Shown piece after piece: positions 8,036 through 17,640 of a stretch of DNA of 64,000 bases. Both the position numbers and the translations under genes were made by a program. The notes beneath the pieces were generated by a model that ran no database searches, was not told the DNA's origin, and saw only the letters and a program-made list of their open reading frames with translations. The stretch is taken from contig NZ_ATZA01000010.1 of assembly GCF_000427965.1 (NCBI RefSeq), positions 1 through 64,000 on the forward strand, read 5' to 3'. Source of the stretch: Olivibacter sitiensis DSM 17696. GTDB taxonomy: Bacteria > Bacteroidota > Bacteroidia > Sphingobacteriales > Sphingobacteriaceae. Position 1 is the first letter of the stretch. Every line of letters begins with the position of its first letter.

Positions 8036-9172
8036 ATGATACTTATAGTTGACGACAAAAAGGAAAACCTGTATTCCCTACAGAAGTTTTTGGAAATGAA
8101 CAATTTCAAGGTAGATACGGCCTCTTCCGGAGAGGAAGCACTAAAGAAAGTGTTGAAGCAGTCGTACGCCCTTATCATACTTGATGTTCAGATGCCGGGA
8201 ATGGATGGTTTTGAAGTGGCGCAGCTCATGTCTGGCTATAGCAAGGCGGTGGATACGCCATTGATATTTCTTTCTGCTGTTAACATCAGCAAGGAATTCA
8301 TTGCAAAGGGGTACCTGAATGGGGGCTTTGACTATATCACCAAACCCTTCGATCCAGATATACTCTTGCTGAAGATAAAGACGCTCTATCGCCTTTCCAA
8401 GCAAACGAAAGCCATGCATGACATGCAGGAAGAGCTGAAAAAGGAGATTATCTATAGAAAAGAATTGGAATCGAAGAAAGACGAGTTCATTAGTATTGCT
8501 AGCCATGAATTGAAAACACCGTTAACCAGCGTTAAAGGATATATACAGCTGCTGGAGCGCCTGCCCGATGTGAAAGGCAACGAGCGCATGAAGAATTTCA
8601 TTGCCAAGGCCAATCATCAAATTGCTAAACTGGGCGATTTGATAAACGACCTGTTAGATGTGTCCAATATAGAAAGCGGGAAAATGAAGTTCAATTTCAA
8701 GCAGTTCGACATCGGTGCGATGGTAAATAATACGATAGAAAATATTGGTCAGATTTATCCCGATTATACTATAATAAAAAGAGGAGATATCCACGAGCAT
8801 ATATGGGGAGATGAAATGAGACTGGAGCAGGTATTGATAAATTATCTTACCAACGCCGTGAAATATTCGCCTAATAAGAAAGAGATTGAGGTGGAAATAA
8901 AGGCGACGGAAGATGTGATGGTAGAGATAAGTGTGCGTGATTTTGGCATCGGTATCCCCGCTAATAAAATTCCCATGCTGTTCGAGAAATTTTATCGCGT
9001 AGAACAAGAAGGGTATAGCTTCCAAGGCATTGGCATGGGCCTTTATATCTGTGCCCAGATAGTAAAGCGACACGACGGTGAATTTGGAGTAGATAGCACG
9101 CTTGATGAAGGATCGACTTTCTATTTCAGAATACCTATGATTGATAAACCAACGACTGAGTTGCCCAAATAG
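8036..9172 (+). CDS. Receiver-histidine kinase (REC-HisKA-HATPase)
   Basis: A 378-residue soluble protein. Residues 1-120 are a receiver domain, with the acidic pair D6/D7, phospho-acceptor D50 (IILDVQMPGMDG) and K103 (ITKPFD). A short coiled coil leads to the HisKA domain with H157 (SIASHELKTPL), then the HATPase domain (N box LINYLTNAVKYS, G boxes DFGIGIP and GIGMGLYI). It has no membrane segment, so it takes its input from another phosphodonor, probably the hybrid kinase starting five bases downstream. It is the first gene of a four-gene unit through 14464. Confidence 0.93.
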   Translation: MILIVDDKKENLYSLQKFLEMNNFKVDTASSGEEALKKVLKQSYALIILDVQMPGMDGFEVAQLMSGYSKAVDTPLIFLSAVNISKEFIAKGYLNGGFDYITKPFDPDILLLKIKTLYRLSKQTKAMHDMQEELKKEIIYRKELESKKDEFISIASHELKTPLTSVKGYIQLLERLPDVKGNERMKNFIAKANHQIAKLGDLINDLLDVSNIESGKMKFNFKQFDIGAMVNNTIENIGQIYPDYTIIKRGDIHEHIWGDEMRLEQVLINYLTNAVKYSPNKKEIEVEIKATEDVMVEISVRDFGIGIPANKIPMLFEKFYRVEQEGYSFQGIGMGLYICAQIVKRHDGEFGVDSTLDEGSTFYFRIPMIDKPTTELPK

Positions 9173-9177
9173 AGATA

Positions 9178-12100
9178 ATGACTAAGAGTAAATTCAACCT
9201 TATTCCCCTGAACTATAAGCTGGCTCTTATAGCTATAGTACCCGTTATTGTATTGATTTTTTTCTTCTACAAGGTAGAAAAGGAACAAGATCTAAAAATT
9301 AATGCGGCGGAAAGCTATGACCAAAAGCTTCGATTTTCCAATGCTATCAATACCCTGAAGTATGAGGTGCTTATGGAACGGCGCTATAGCTTGGGTAAGC
9401 TTTTTGATAAGAACGGTACCAATAAGTTAATAGAGCAAAGGGTGGTTACAGATCGTGCTATACAGGATTTGGACGAATTCATAAGTTTGGAAGAAGTGGA
9501 TACTGCTTATCGGGAATACATTTTTTTGGACTCATTGCCCTATTGGAGAGAGGAGATTGATAATGATCATTTGTCCTTTGGCGATATATTCAGCAATTAT
9601 CAGAAAATAAACGATCGCCTCGATTTCTTTTCCAATGCTAGCTATTTGCTGTCTGATAAGCGATTGGATGATATGATGCGCTTGAGTCACTTACTTTCCT
9701 ATGCCGCTGGCTACATAACCACCCTGCGCCTCAATGTCTATTTCCATTTGATTTCCCCTACTGAAAGTCCGATTTCGATGACAGATTACAACATGAACTA
9801 TGATTTGTTGCAATCTTACGTTAAGGAGATGTCCGATATTACAAAGCACAATACGTTTCAAAAGTATGATGCTAAGATGTTGTCTGACAGAAATGTAGCA
9901 GGCACTTTGGCGCAGTTGAAGGATATTTATCAAAAGCAGGAAGTTGGCGCCGAATATAATGCAGAAAGATGGTGGAATAGCTCGGCAGCGGCTGTAGATG
10001 CCTTGAAAGGAGTACAGGACGATTTGGTAGATGAAGTGTCCAAAGGCATTGAGCAGTTAAAGTCAAATGAGCTGAGAAGCGTGTACAACAATAGGCTCCT
10101 GTTGATAGCCTGTTTGATTGCCGTGGTCGTCATGTTGTTTTATATTTTGCGCAATATAGCGGATCATTTGTTCAAACTGCAAACAGTCGCTTCTAAAATA
10201 GCTCTTGGGCATACCGATGTAGAGTTCCCCAACTTTGCCAAGGATTACATCGGTAAGCTGGCCATTGCCATGCAAAAAATTGATGAACGCAACAAGGAAA
10301 TGGCTCACGCTGCCAGCGCATTGGGTGAGAATAACTACGGCGTACCCATCATCGCCAAAGGCGAGCACGACGTTTTGGGAACGGCTATGCAACAGATGAA
10401 GCAGTCGTTGTATGAGCATTATCTAAATGACCAAAAAGCGATTTGGCTATATAATGGTAAGGAGAATATCAATAAAGTTCTCATCGTATCGCGCACCTTG
10501 GAAGAATTTAGTACAAATGTATTGGAAGCCATAGCGGGCTATCTGGATGCCAGCGTAGGGGCGTTTTATGTATTGGATGGGGAGGAGATTACGGTCATGG
10601 CTAACCTGGGAATGAAGACTCCTCAAAGAAACCTGATGGATTTTGATCGGGGTGATTCATTGATAGGCAAGGCTTATATCAGCAAAAAAACGAGCCTATA
10701 CGAAAACCATTCAGTGGTCCAAGAAGAGGGCGTATCCATAGAAGCGGGCACTTCTTATGTGCAGGCAAGGTGGATAATGGTCATTCCTATTGTGCACGAA
10801 AGGAAAGTGTTGGCAATTATAGAGCTCGCCTCAGTGATGCCAGCACAAAAATATGCCAAAGAGTTTGTGGAACAAATACATAGCAATATCGCTTCGGCTT
10901 TAATAGAAATAAAAATACAGATGCGTCTGAAAGAGCTGTTGGAAGAAACACAGGCGCAAACTGAGGAATTGCAGGCGCAGCACGCGGAGCTGGAAAGCCT
11001 CAATGTAGAACTAGAGGCGCAAACAAACAAATTACAAGCTTCTGAAGAGGAACTGAGAGTCCAGCAAGCCGAGCTAATGGAAAACAATCGTCAGCTAGAG
11101 TTTCATTCACGCTCGTTGGAGGAAAAAAACCAGATTATCATCGAGCGCAATATGGATATCAGGCAAAAAGCCGAGGCCCTTGAACTCAGTACGAGGTACA
11201 AATCGGAGTTTTTGGCCAATATGTCTCACGAATTGCGTACTCCCTTGAATAGTATTTTACTTTTGAGTAGGTTATTGTCCGAAAATCATGAGGGCACCTT
11301 AGGTGCAGAACAGGTTGAATATGCCAATGTGATAATGAATTCGGGAAATAGTCTCTTATCTCTTATTGATGAAATTCTGGATCTATCCAAGATAGAGTCT
11401 GGAAAGATGACGGTAGAGCGAGAGCACGTGGAACTAGAAGTGCTACTTTCGGATATGAAAGCCCTATTTATGCCCATAGCAGCGGAGAAAGGAATTGAAC
11501 TGATTTTTTCCGTCGATGAAAACACACCTCAAACCATTCATACCGATAACCTTAGGCTGCAGCAGATATTGCGCAACCTAATTTCCAATGCCATTAAATT
11601 TACAGCGCGGGGAAATGTGACAGTAACGGTCGAGCCTCATCCCGATGAAAAAGGAAATATCAATTTCCGGGTGCTAGATACCGGTATTGGCATTCCATTG
11701 GAGAAGCAGCAATTGGTTTTTGATGCCTTCCAACAGGCGGATGGATCTACGAGAAGAAAATACGGCGGCACGGGCCTTGGCCTATCTATCAGCAGAGAAT
11801 TGGCTAAGTTGTTAGGAGGGCATCTTTACGTGAACAGCGAAGTGACGGATGGTGCTGAGTTTGTACTGACCATGCCTGTACAAAACGACGGGGATAGTGA
11901 ACAGCAGCCAAGTATAGGAGAGCTACTGAATGAAGATAATGTACAGGCCTTGCCTGAACAACCCCCCCTTGCATTCAAAGATGAGGGAAAAGCTAAAAAA
12001 GCAGCGGAGAAATCAAAAGTGAGGACGGTAAAGAATATTCCAGCGGAGTTGGACGATGACAGAAACGAAATAGGTGCCAACGATAAAGTAATTTTAATAA

Positions 12101-13254
12101 TTGAAGATGATACCAATTTTGCCAAGGTGTTGATGGATTATTCGCGTAAAAACGGCTATAAAGTACTTTCTACCGTAAGAGGCGACATAGGGGTGGAATT
12201 GACTCGGCAATACCTGCCCCTGGCAGTTTTGCTGGACATAGAGCTGCCTGTAAAGAATGGTTGGCAAGTGATGGAAGAAATCAAAAGTGATCCGCACACT
12301 AGGCATATCCCTGTCCATATCATGTCCTCACATGAGGCTAAGCGCGAAAGTATCAGTCAGGGAGCTATAGATTTTATCCGTAAGCCCATGGCCCTGGATC
12401 AGATAGCTGACGTGTTTAGGAAAATAGAGGAAGCATTGAAAGCGGGTCCAAGAAAAGTACTTATATTGGAAGAAAACTTGAAACATGCCCAAGCCTTATC
12501 CAACTACCTACAAAATTACGGGGTGAAAGCTGAAATAGGGGAAACCGTACAATCCAGTATAGACTCTCTGAAAAGCCATGAGATAGATTGTGTTATACTC
12601 GATATGGGAATACCGGACGCTTCGGCTTACAAGACGCTAGAAACGATTAAGGCCGATGCACAAATGGAGAATTTACCTGTCATTATCTTCACTGGAAAGA
12701 ATATATCACAAAGTGAGGAGAAGAAAATCAAACAATATGCAGATTCTATAGTCATCAAAACGGCTCATTCTTACGAACGTATCTTGGACGAGGTAGGACT
12801 TTTTTTACATTTGATAGAGAATAACAGGGAAAATATTAACCTGGAAGGACGGAACAGATTGTTGTTGGATAATGCCTTGAAGGGGAAAACGGTGCTAATA
12901 GCCGATGATGACATAAGAAATGTCTTTTCGCTCACAAAAGTACTGGAGGGATATAAAATGATAGTGTTGGTAGCCAATGATGGTAAGGAGGCGATAGAAA
13001 TATTAAATGCCAATGGCAAGGATATAGATGTTGTACTGATGGATATGATGATGCCCGAAATGGATGGCTATGAAACCATTAGCCTGATAAGGAAAGATGC
13101 GAGGTTTACTAAGTTGCCTATTCTATCTGTTACAGCAAAGGCCATGACGGGTGATAGGGAACGATGCATCGCCGTAGGCGCTTCAGATTATATCTCTAAG
13201 CCGGTAGATACGGATCAGTTGGTCTCTTTGCTAAGAGTGTGGTTGTATAATTAA
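9178..13254 (+). CDS. Large hybrid sensor kinase: NIT-like sensor, HAMP, GAF, HisKA, HATPase, three REC domains
   Basis: 1358 residues. A membrane segment lies near 15-30 and another near 305-325. The periplasmic part between them, with a KLRFSNAINTLKYEVLMERR stretch, resembles nitrate/nitrite-sensing (NIT) domains. HAMP-type linkers follow (about 325-420), then a GAF domain (about 440-580) and a long glutamine/glutamate-rich coiled coil (about 580-670). The phospho-acceptor H684 is in NMSHELRTPLN, and the HATPase runs to about 905. Three receivers follow with aspartates D1020, D1142 and D1289. The middle receiver has LEEN where the acidic pair DD is usual. It is likely the input unit of this operon; the ligand is unknown. 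Confidence 0.93.
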   Translation: MTKSKFNLIPLNYKLALIAIVPVIVLIFFFYKVEKEQDLKINAAESYDQKLRFSNAINTLKYEVLMERRYSLGKLFDKNGTNKLIEQRVVTDRAIQDLDEFISLEEVDTAYREYIFLDSLPYWREEIDNDHLSFGDIFSNYQKINDRLDFFSNASYLLSDKRLDDMMRLSHLLSYAAGYITTLRLNVYFHLISPTESPISMTDYNMNYDLLQSYVKEMSDITKHNTFQKYDAKMLSDRNVAGTLAQLKDIYQKQEVGAEYNAERWWNSSAAAVDALKGVQDDLVDEVSKGIEQLKSNELRSVYNNRLLLIACLIAVVVMLFYILRNIADHLFKLQTVASKIALGHTDVEFPNFAKDYIGKLAIAMQKIDERNKEMAHAASALGENNYGVPIIAKGEHDVLGTAMQQMKQSLYEHYLNDQKAIWLYNGKENINKVLIVSRTLEEFSTNVLEAIAGYLDASVGAFYVLDGEEITVMANLGMKTPQRNLMDFDRGDSLIGKAYISKKTSLYENHSVVQEEGVSIEAGTSYVQARWIMVIPIVHERKVLAIIELASVMPAQKYAKEFVEQIHSNIASALIEIKIQMRLKELLEETQAQTEELQAQHAELESLNVELEAQTNKLQASEEELRVQQAELMENNRQLEFHSRSLEEKNQIIIERNMDIRQKAEALELSTRYKSEFLANMSHELRTPLNSILLLSRLLSENHEGTLGAEQVEYANVIMNSGNSLLSLIDEILDLSKIESGKMTVEREHVELEVLLSDMKALFMPIAAEKGIELIFSVDENTPQTIHTDNLRLQQILRNLISNAIKFTARGNVTVTVEPHPDEKGNINFRVLDTGIGIPLEKQQLVFDAFQQADGSTRRKYGGTGLGLSISRELAKLLGGHLYVNSEVTDGAEFVLTMPVQNDGDSEQQPSIGELLNEDNVQALPEQPPLAFKDEGKAKKAAEKSKVRTVKNIPAELDDDRNEIGANDKVILIIEDDTNFAKVLMDYSRKNGYKVLSTVRGDIGVELTRQYLPLAVLLDIELPVKNGWQVMEEIKSDPHTRHIPVHIMSSHEAKRESISQGAIDFIRKPMALDQIADVFRKIEEALKAGPRKVLILEENLKHAQALSNYLQNYGVKAEIGETVQSSIDSLKSHEIDCVILDMGIPDASAYKTLETIKADAQMENLPVIIFTGKNISQSEEKKIKQYADSIVIKTAHSYERILDEVGLFLHLIENNRENINLEGRNRLLLDNALKGKTVLIADDDIRNVFSLTKVLEGYKMIVLVANDGKEAIEILNANGKDIDVVLMDMMMPEMDGYETISLIRKDARFTKLPILSVTAKAMTGDRERCIAVGASDYISKPVDTDQLVSLLRVWLYN

Positions 13255-13265
13255 AAAGGAGCAAT

Positions 13266-13628
13266 ATGTCAAAAATATTGATCGTAGACGATGAAGTACA
13301 CAATATATTTGCATTGAAGGCTGTATTGAAGTCGCGTGGATATACAATAGAAACTGCCAACAGTGTTCAGGAGATGTTCGGTAAGTTGGCTCAAGGAATA
13401 AATGTGGCACTTATATTGATGGACATGATGATGCCAGAAATAGATGGGTATGAGGCTACCCAGCAGCTCAAGCAAGATGAACGCTATAGGCATATTCCCG
13501 TGATAGCGGTAACCGCTCAAGCGATGAGCCATGACAGGGATAGGTGCTTGTCGGTAGGCGCATCAGAATATATCAGCAAACCTATTGATGTAGATAAGTT
13601 ATTGATAGCTATAAAAACTTGTAAATAA
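13266..13628 (+). CDS. Single-domain response regulator (CheY-like)
   Basis: 120 residues, one receiver domain with no output domain. Acidic pair D8/D9 (ILIVDDEVHN), phospho-acceptor D53 (LMDMMMPEIDG), a T/A switch in AVTAQAM, and lysine in YISKPID. It closely resembles the last receiver of the hybrid kinase immediately upstream (MDMMMPEMDGYE; CIAVGASDYISKPVD), which suggests that one copied the other. It probably shuttles phosphate between proteins. Its stop overlaps the start of cheR by one base (TAATG), so the two are translationally coupled. Confidence 0.93.
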   Translation: MSKILIVDDEVHNIFALKAVLKSRGYTIETANSVQEMFGKLAQGINVALILMDMMMPEIDGYEATQQLKQDERYRHIPVIAVTAQAMSHDRDRCLSVGASEYISKPIDVDKLLIAIKTCK

Positions 13629-14464
13629 TGGAACGCGAGATAGTGGGTGGACTTATGGTGGGGGACGATCAGATTGAATTGCTATTGGATGATCTGTTTG
13701 AAATACATGGATATGACTTTCACGACTACAGTCGCGCTTCGTTTAAGAGGCAGATTAACAGGTTGTTCCAAAAGGGTAAGTTCCCAAGCTTTGCGGAGTT
13801 TCGTTTCCGGTTGCGTACGGATAAAAGTTTTATTTCTTATTTTTTGGAGAAAGTTACGGTCAATGTGACCGAGATGTTTCGTGATCCCTCTTTTTTCAAG
13901 ATGCTTAGGGAGTCGGTTCTGCCTACACTGAATACCTATCCGTTCATAAGGATTTGGGTGGCCGGTTGTGCCACTGGAGAAGAAGCCTATTCTTTGGCCA
14001 TATTGCTCAAAGAGCTTAAAATGTTGCATAAAAGCCTTATATATGCTACAGATCTCAATCCGGTGGCACTAGAGTCGGCCAAACTAGGGCATATTCCATT
14101 GAAATACATGAAGCAATATAGCGAAAATTACATTGCAGCGGGAGGTACTGATGATTTTTCATCATACTATACAGCGAGTTACTATTACGTGCAGATAAAC
14201 AAAGACCTATTAAAAAATATGGTGTTTAGCTTGCACAATCTGGTCTCTGATCATTCGTTCAATGAGTTTCAACTCATCCTATGCCGTAATGTTTTTATAT
14301 ATTTCAACTCCACTCTACAAGATAGAGTCCTGAACTTATTTGACAATAGCCTAGCCAATTTGGGCTATCTCGCGCTGGGAAGTAAGGAAACGCTTCAACT
14401 GTCTTCTATTTCCAAAAAATACAGGGCCATTTCTACTAATGCTAAAATTTGGAGGAAACATTAG
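13628..14464 (+). CDS. CheR-family protein-glutamate O-methyltransferase
   Basis: A 278-residue methyltransferase. The N-terminal all-helical part (YDFHDYSRASFKRQINRL) and the SAM-binding core WVAGCATGEEAYSLAILLKE are those of CheR, as are VTEMFRDPSFF and LILCRNVFIYF. CheR normally methylates glutamates on chemoreceptors. No receptor, CheA, CheW, CheB or flagellar gene is present in the window, so its substrate here may be the hybrid kinase or another helical signalling protein. That is inference. It is the last gene of the signalling unit. Confidence 0.92.
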   Translation: MEREIVGGLMVGDDQIELLLDDLFEIHGYDFHDYSRASFKRQINRLFQKGKFPSFAEFRFRLRTDKSFISYFLEKVTVNVTEMFRDPSFFKMLRESVLPTLNTYPFIRIWVAGCATGEEAYSLAILLKELKMLHKSLIYATDLNPVALESAKLGHIPLKYMKQYSENYIAAGGTDDFSSYYTASYYYVQINKDLLKNMVFSLHNLVSDHSFNEFQLILCRNVFIYFNSTLQDRVLNLFDNSLANLGYLALGSKETLQLSSISKKYRAISTNAKIWRKH

Positions 14465-14480
14465 TATTTTTGTCCCGCAC

Positions 14481-15452
14481 ATGTCAACACTAGATAGTAT
14501 AAAAAAACCCATAGCGACAGAGCTAGATCTTTTCGAAAAAAGATTCCGAGCATCCATGAAGAGCAATGTTCCATTGCTGGATCGCATCACCTATTACATT
14601 GTAAAACGAAAGGGTAAACAAATGAGGCCCATGTTCGTTTTTTTCTCTGCAGGGATGTGCGGAGGCATTACTGATGCTACGCACAGGGGAGCGGCTTTGG
14701 TGGAACTTGTGCATACGGCTACTTTGGTACATGACGATGTAGTAGACAATTCTTATCAGCGGAGAGGTTTTTTCTCTGTCAATGCGCTTTGGAAAAATAA
14801 GGTAGCCGTATTGGTTGGCGATTTTCTGCTCAGCAAGGGGATGACACTGTCTGTGGAAAATCAGGATTTCGAATTTTTACGTATCCTAAATTCTGCAGTG
14901 ACCGATATGAGTGAAGGGGAGTTGCTACAGATGGAAAAGGCGAGGCGGCTGGATATCGATGAACAGGTTTATTTTGATGTTATCCGTAAGAAGACAGCGT
15001 CACTTATCGCTTCGTGCTGCGCTAGTGGCGCAGCCTCTGCTGGAGCGGAACCCGACGTGGTGAAGACCATGCATCAGTTGGGCGAAAAGATCGGTTTGGC
15101 ATTCCAGATCAAGGATGACCTGTTTGATTTCGGTACAGATGATATAGGTAAGCCAAAAGGTATTGACATCAAGGAGAAAAAAATGACGCTTCCGTTGATT
15201 TATGCGCTCAACCAAGCAGATAGAGCTACAAAAAGGCATGTCATCCAATTGGTGAAAACGCATAACAACGATAACAAGAAAATACAGGAGGTGATAGATT
15301 TCGTTCGAGATAATGGCGGACTGGATTATGCCAATCGCATGATGATTAAATACCAGGAAGAGGCCTTTGCTATATTGGGTAATTTTCCAGAGAGCGTTTA
15401 TAGGACTGGTCTAGAACAGTTAATACGTTTTACGACAGAAAGAAACAAATAA
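14481..15452 (+). CDS. Polyprenyl diphosphate synthase (trans-isoprenyl)
   Basis: A 323-residue all-helical prenyltransferase that extends allylic diphosphates with isopentenyl diphosphate, probably to make the menaquinone side chain. The two aspartate-rich motifs are LVHDDVVDNS and IKDDLFDFG, and GKQMRPMFVF is present near the start. Chain length is not predictable by eye. ATG 14481 gives the normal start; the open frame reaches back into cheR. A -7-like box TATTTTTG lies at 14465-14472, right after the cheR stop. Confidence 0.92.
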   Translation: MSTLDSIKKPIATELDLFEKRFRASMKSNVPLLDRITYYIVKRKGKQMRPMFVFFSAGMCGGITDATHRGAALVELVHTATLVHDDVVDNSYQRRGFFSVNALWKNKVAVLVGDFLLSKGMTLSVENQDFEFLRILNSAVTDMSEGELLQMEKARRLDIDEQVYFDVIRKKTASLIASCCASGAASAGAEPDVVKTMHQLGEKIGLAFQIKDDLFDFGTDDIGKPKGIDIKEKKMTLPLIYALNQADRATKRHVIQLVKTHNNDNKKIQEVIDFVRDNGGLDYANRMMIKYQEEAFAILGNFPESVYRTGLEQLIRFTTERNK

Positions 15453-15463
15453 AAAGATTAAAG

Positions 15464-16516
15464 ATGTCCAACGAAATACTTTTTTTCGCGAGCTTTTTGC
15501 TTTTCATTGCAGCCATGTTGGCCATAGACTTAGGTGTTTTTAATAAGAAAGACCATGTGGTATCTTTGAAAGAAGCAGGGATAATGAGTGCCGTTTGGGT
15601 GCTTTTTGCATTAGGTTTTTTTGTGATCCTTAGATATTACGGCGATCGACTGCACGATATCAATGATTTTGCTCGATTGGCGGAGGTCACAAAGAGCCAT
15701 ATGCACCAGATTAAGCTAGATGCATCGGATTTTGCTGGAAGCCTGCAGATATATAAACATAATCTCTCCGTAGAATTTATCACGGGATATGTAGTAGAAT
15801 ATGCGCTCTCCGTAGACAATATCTTTGTGATGGTGCTTATTTTTAGCTCATTTGGTGTACCTCCTCAGTACTATCATCGCGTGCTAGTTTGGGGTATATT
15901 GGGCGCCATAGTAATGCGCTTTATATTTATATTTCTTGGTGCCGCGTTAATTGCTCGTTTTGATTGGATTCTATACGTTTTTGGGGTGTTCTTGATATAT
16001 ACAGGTATCAATATGTTCATCAATAGAAACAAGGAAGAAGAAATAGACCCCAAAGAACATAAGGTCGTGAAATTTGCATCTAGGTATTTTTCGGTATACC
16101 CGGATTTTGTGGGCCATAATTTTACGCATAAGGAAAATGGGAAAAAATACATTACGCCCTTGCTTTTAGTGCTCTTGGTCATCGAATTTACCGATTTGAT
16201 CTTTGCAGTAGATTCCATACCGGCGATCTTTGCCGTCACGAAGGATCCCTATATTGTGTTCTTTTCCAATATTTTTGCTATTCTTGGCCTTCGGTCCATG
16301 TTCTTCCTATTGGTTGGTATCATTGATAAATTTCATTATCTTAAGGTTGGATTGGCCTTTCTGTTGGTCTTTATCGGAGGCAAGATGCTTGTCCACCATT
16401 GGCTGGAGTCTGTTGGCTTTAGCACGGCACATTCCTTATATATCATTGTTGGAATATTGGCGGTCAGCGTAATTGCATCCTTGCTCTTTCCCAAAAAGGA
16501 TGAGGTAACGGCTTAG
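15464..16516 (+). CDS. TerC-family integral membrane protein
   Basis: 350 residues with about eight hydrophobic segments. Conserved membrane acids appear in MLAIDLGVFN, ALSVDNIFVMVLIF and IEFTDLIFAVDSIPAIFAVT, the hallmark of TerC/Alx proteins. The family is linked to tellurite resistance and, more recently, to manganese export and metal loading of exocytoplasmic enzymes. It starts 11 bases after the prenyl synthase and may share its transcript. It is convergent with the phosphate transporter. Confidence 0.92.
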   Translation: MSNEILFFASFLLFIAAMLAIDLGVFNKKDHVVSLKEAGIMSAVWVLFALGFFVILRYYGDRLHDINDFARLAEVTKSHMHQIKLDASDFAGSLQIYKHNLSVEFITGYVVEYALSVDNIFVMVLIFSSFGVPPQYYHRVLVWGILGAIVMRFIFIFLGAALIARFDWILYVFGVFLIYTGINMFINRNKEEEIDPKEHKVVKFASRYFSVYPDFVGHNFTHKENGKKYITPLLLVLLVIEFTDLIFAVDSIPAIFAVTKDPYIVFFSNIFAILGLRSMFFLLVGIIDKFHYLKVGLAFLLVFIGGKMLVHHWLESVGFSTAHSLYIIVGILAVSVIASLLFPKKDEVTA

Positions 16517-16539
16517 TTTGCGAAATTTTTTGTTGATTA

Positions 16540-17550
16540 TCAGTTGAGGAAAAGATGCATGATGCCATAGACCAATCCAGCCAAAGTAGCCGAAACGGGT
16601 ATGGTGAGTACCCAAGCCCACAGCAGGCTGATGGTAACGCCCCACCTTACGGCAGAGACCCTTTTTACTACGCCTACGCCAATAATGGCACCAGTAATGG
16701 TATGTGTAGTAGAGACAGGTATGCCGTAATGTTCTGTAATGCCTAACGTAATGGCCCCTGCCGTTTCCGCTCCGACACCTTCCAACGGAGTTACTTTTGT
16801 GATCTTGGATCCCATCGTTTTGACAATCTTCCATCCGCCGCTCATCGTGCCCAATGAGATAGCACTATAACAGGTAAGTGGTATCCATTCAGGCATATGG
16901 TCTGTATTGGGCAGATATCCTCCAGCTACCATTGCCACTACGATGATCCCCATTACTTTTTGGGCATCGTTGCCCCCATGCGCAAAACTAAGCGCAGCAG
17001 AAGAAACCAATTGCAGCCTTTTGAACCAGCGTTCGGCAGTTGCGGGGCGCGCATTTTTTGCCAAGTGTAGAATGATGAGGGTAATGATAATCGAAATAGT
17101 CATGCCAATGACGGGAGCTAGGACGATAAAGGATACAATCCTGAGGGTTGGCCCAAGGTTGATGGCACCAATGGCAGACTCGCCAAGTAAGAGGGCGTGT
17201 GCCATCCCAGCACCTGCAAATCCACCAATAAGCGTATGTGAAGAACTGGAGGGAATACCATAGTACCACGTGAACAGGTTCCAGCCAATTGCGGCAAGTA
17301 AGCCTGCAAAAATGACCTCTAGTGTTATGTATTGTTCCAAGACGGTCTTGGCAATGGTGTTGGCAACATTGTGTTCCGTGAAATAGAAGTAAGCTGCAAA
17401 ATTGAACAACGCGGCCCACAACACGGCCTGAAATGGGGAAAGTACTTTGGTAGATACTATAGTAGCGATAGAGTTGGCAGCATCGTGGAATCCATTGATA
17501 TAATCAAATGCGATGGCCAAAATTACGACCACTATCAATAATGGCATCAT
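16540..17550 (-). CDS. PiT-family inorganic phosphate transporter
   Basis: A 336-residue membrane protein with about ten hydrophobic segments. The duplicated PiT signatures are FDYINGFHDAANSIATIVST near the N-terminus and ALSFAHGGNDAQKVMGII in the second half. It imports phosphate, probably as a metal-phosphate complex, using the proton or sodium gradient. The DUF47 gene lies 90 bases upstream on the same strand, the usual Pit accessory pairing, and a PhoR-like kinase gene comes before that. Confidence 0.94.
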   Translation of the reverse strand: MMPLLIVVVILAIAFDYINGFHDAANSIATIVSTKVLSPFQAVLWAALFNFAAYFYFTEHNVANTIAKTVLEQYITLEVIFAGLLAAIGWNLFTWYYGIPSSSSHTLIGGFAGAGMAHALLLGESAIGAINLGPTLRIVSFIVLAPVIGMTISIIITLIILHLAKNARPATAERWFKRLQLVSSAALSFAHGGNDAQKVMGIIVVAMVAGGYLPNTDHMPEWIPLTCYSAISLGTMSGGWKIVKTMGSKITKVTPLEGVGAETAGAITLGITEHYGIPVSTTHTITGAIIGVGVVKRVSAVRWGVTISLLWAWVLTIPVSATLAGLVYGIMHLFLN

Positions 17551-17640
17551 ATGCTAGAGAGTAATAAGTAAAAAATCAAAAGTAAAAAAGCCTGACGCCC
17601 AATAGCGAAAACTATAAAGCGGCAGAACAATAAATTTTAT

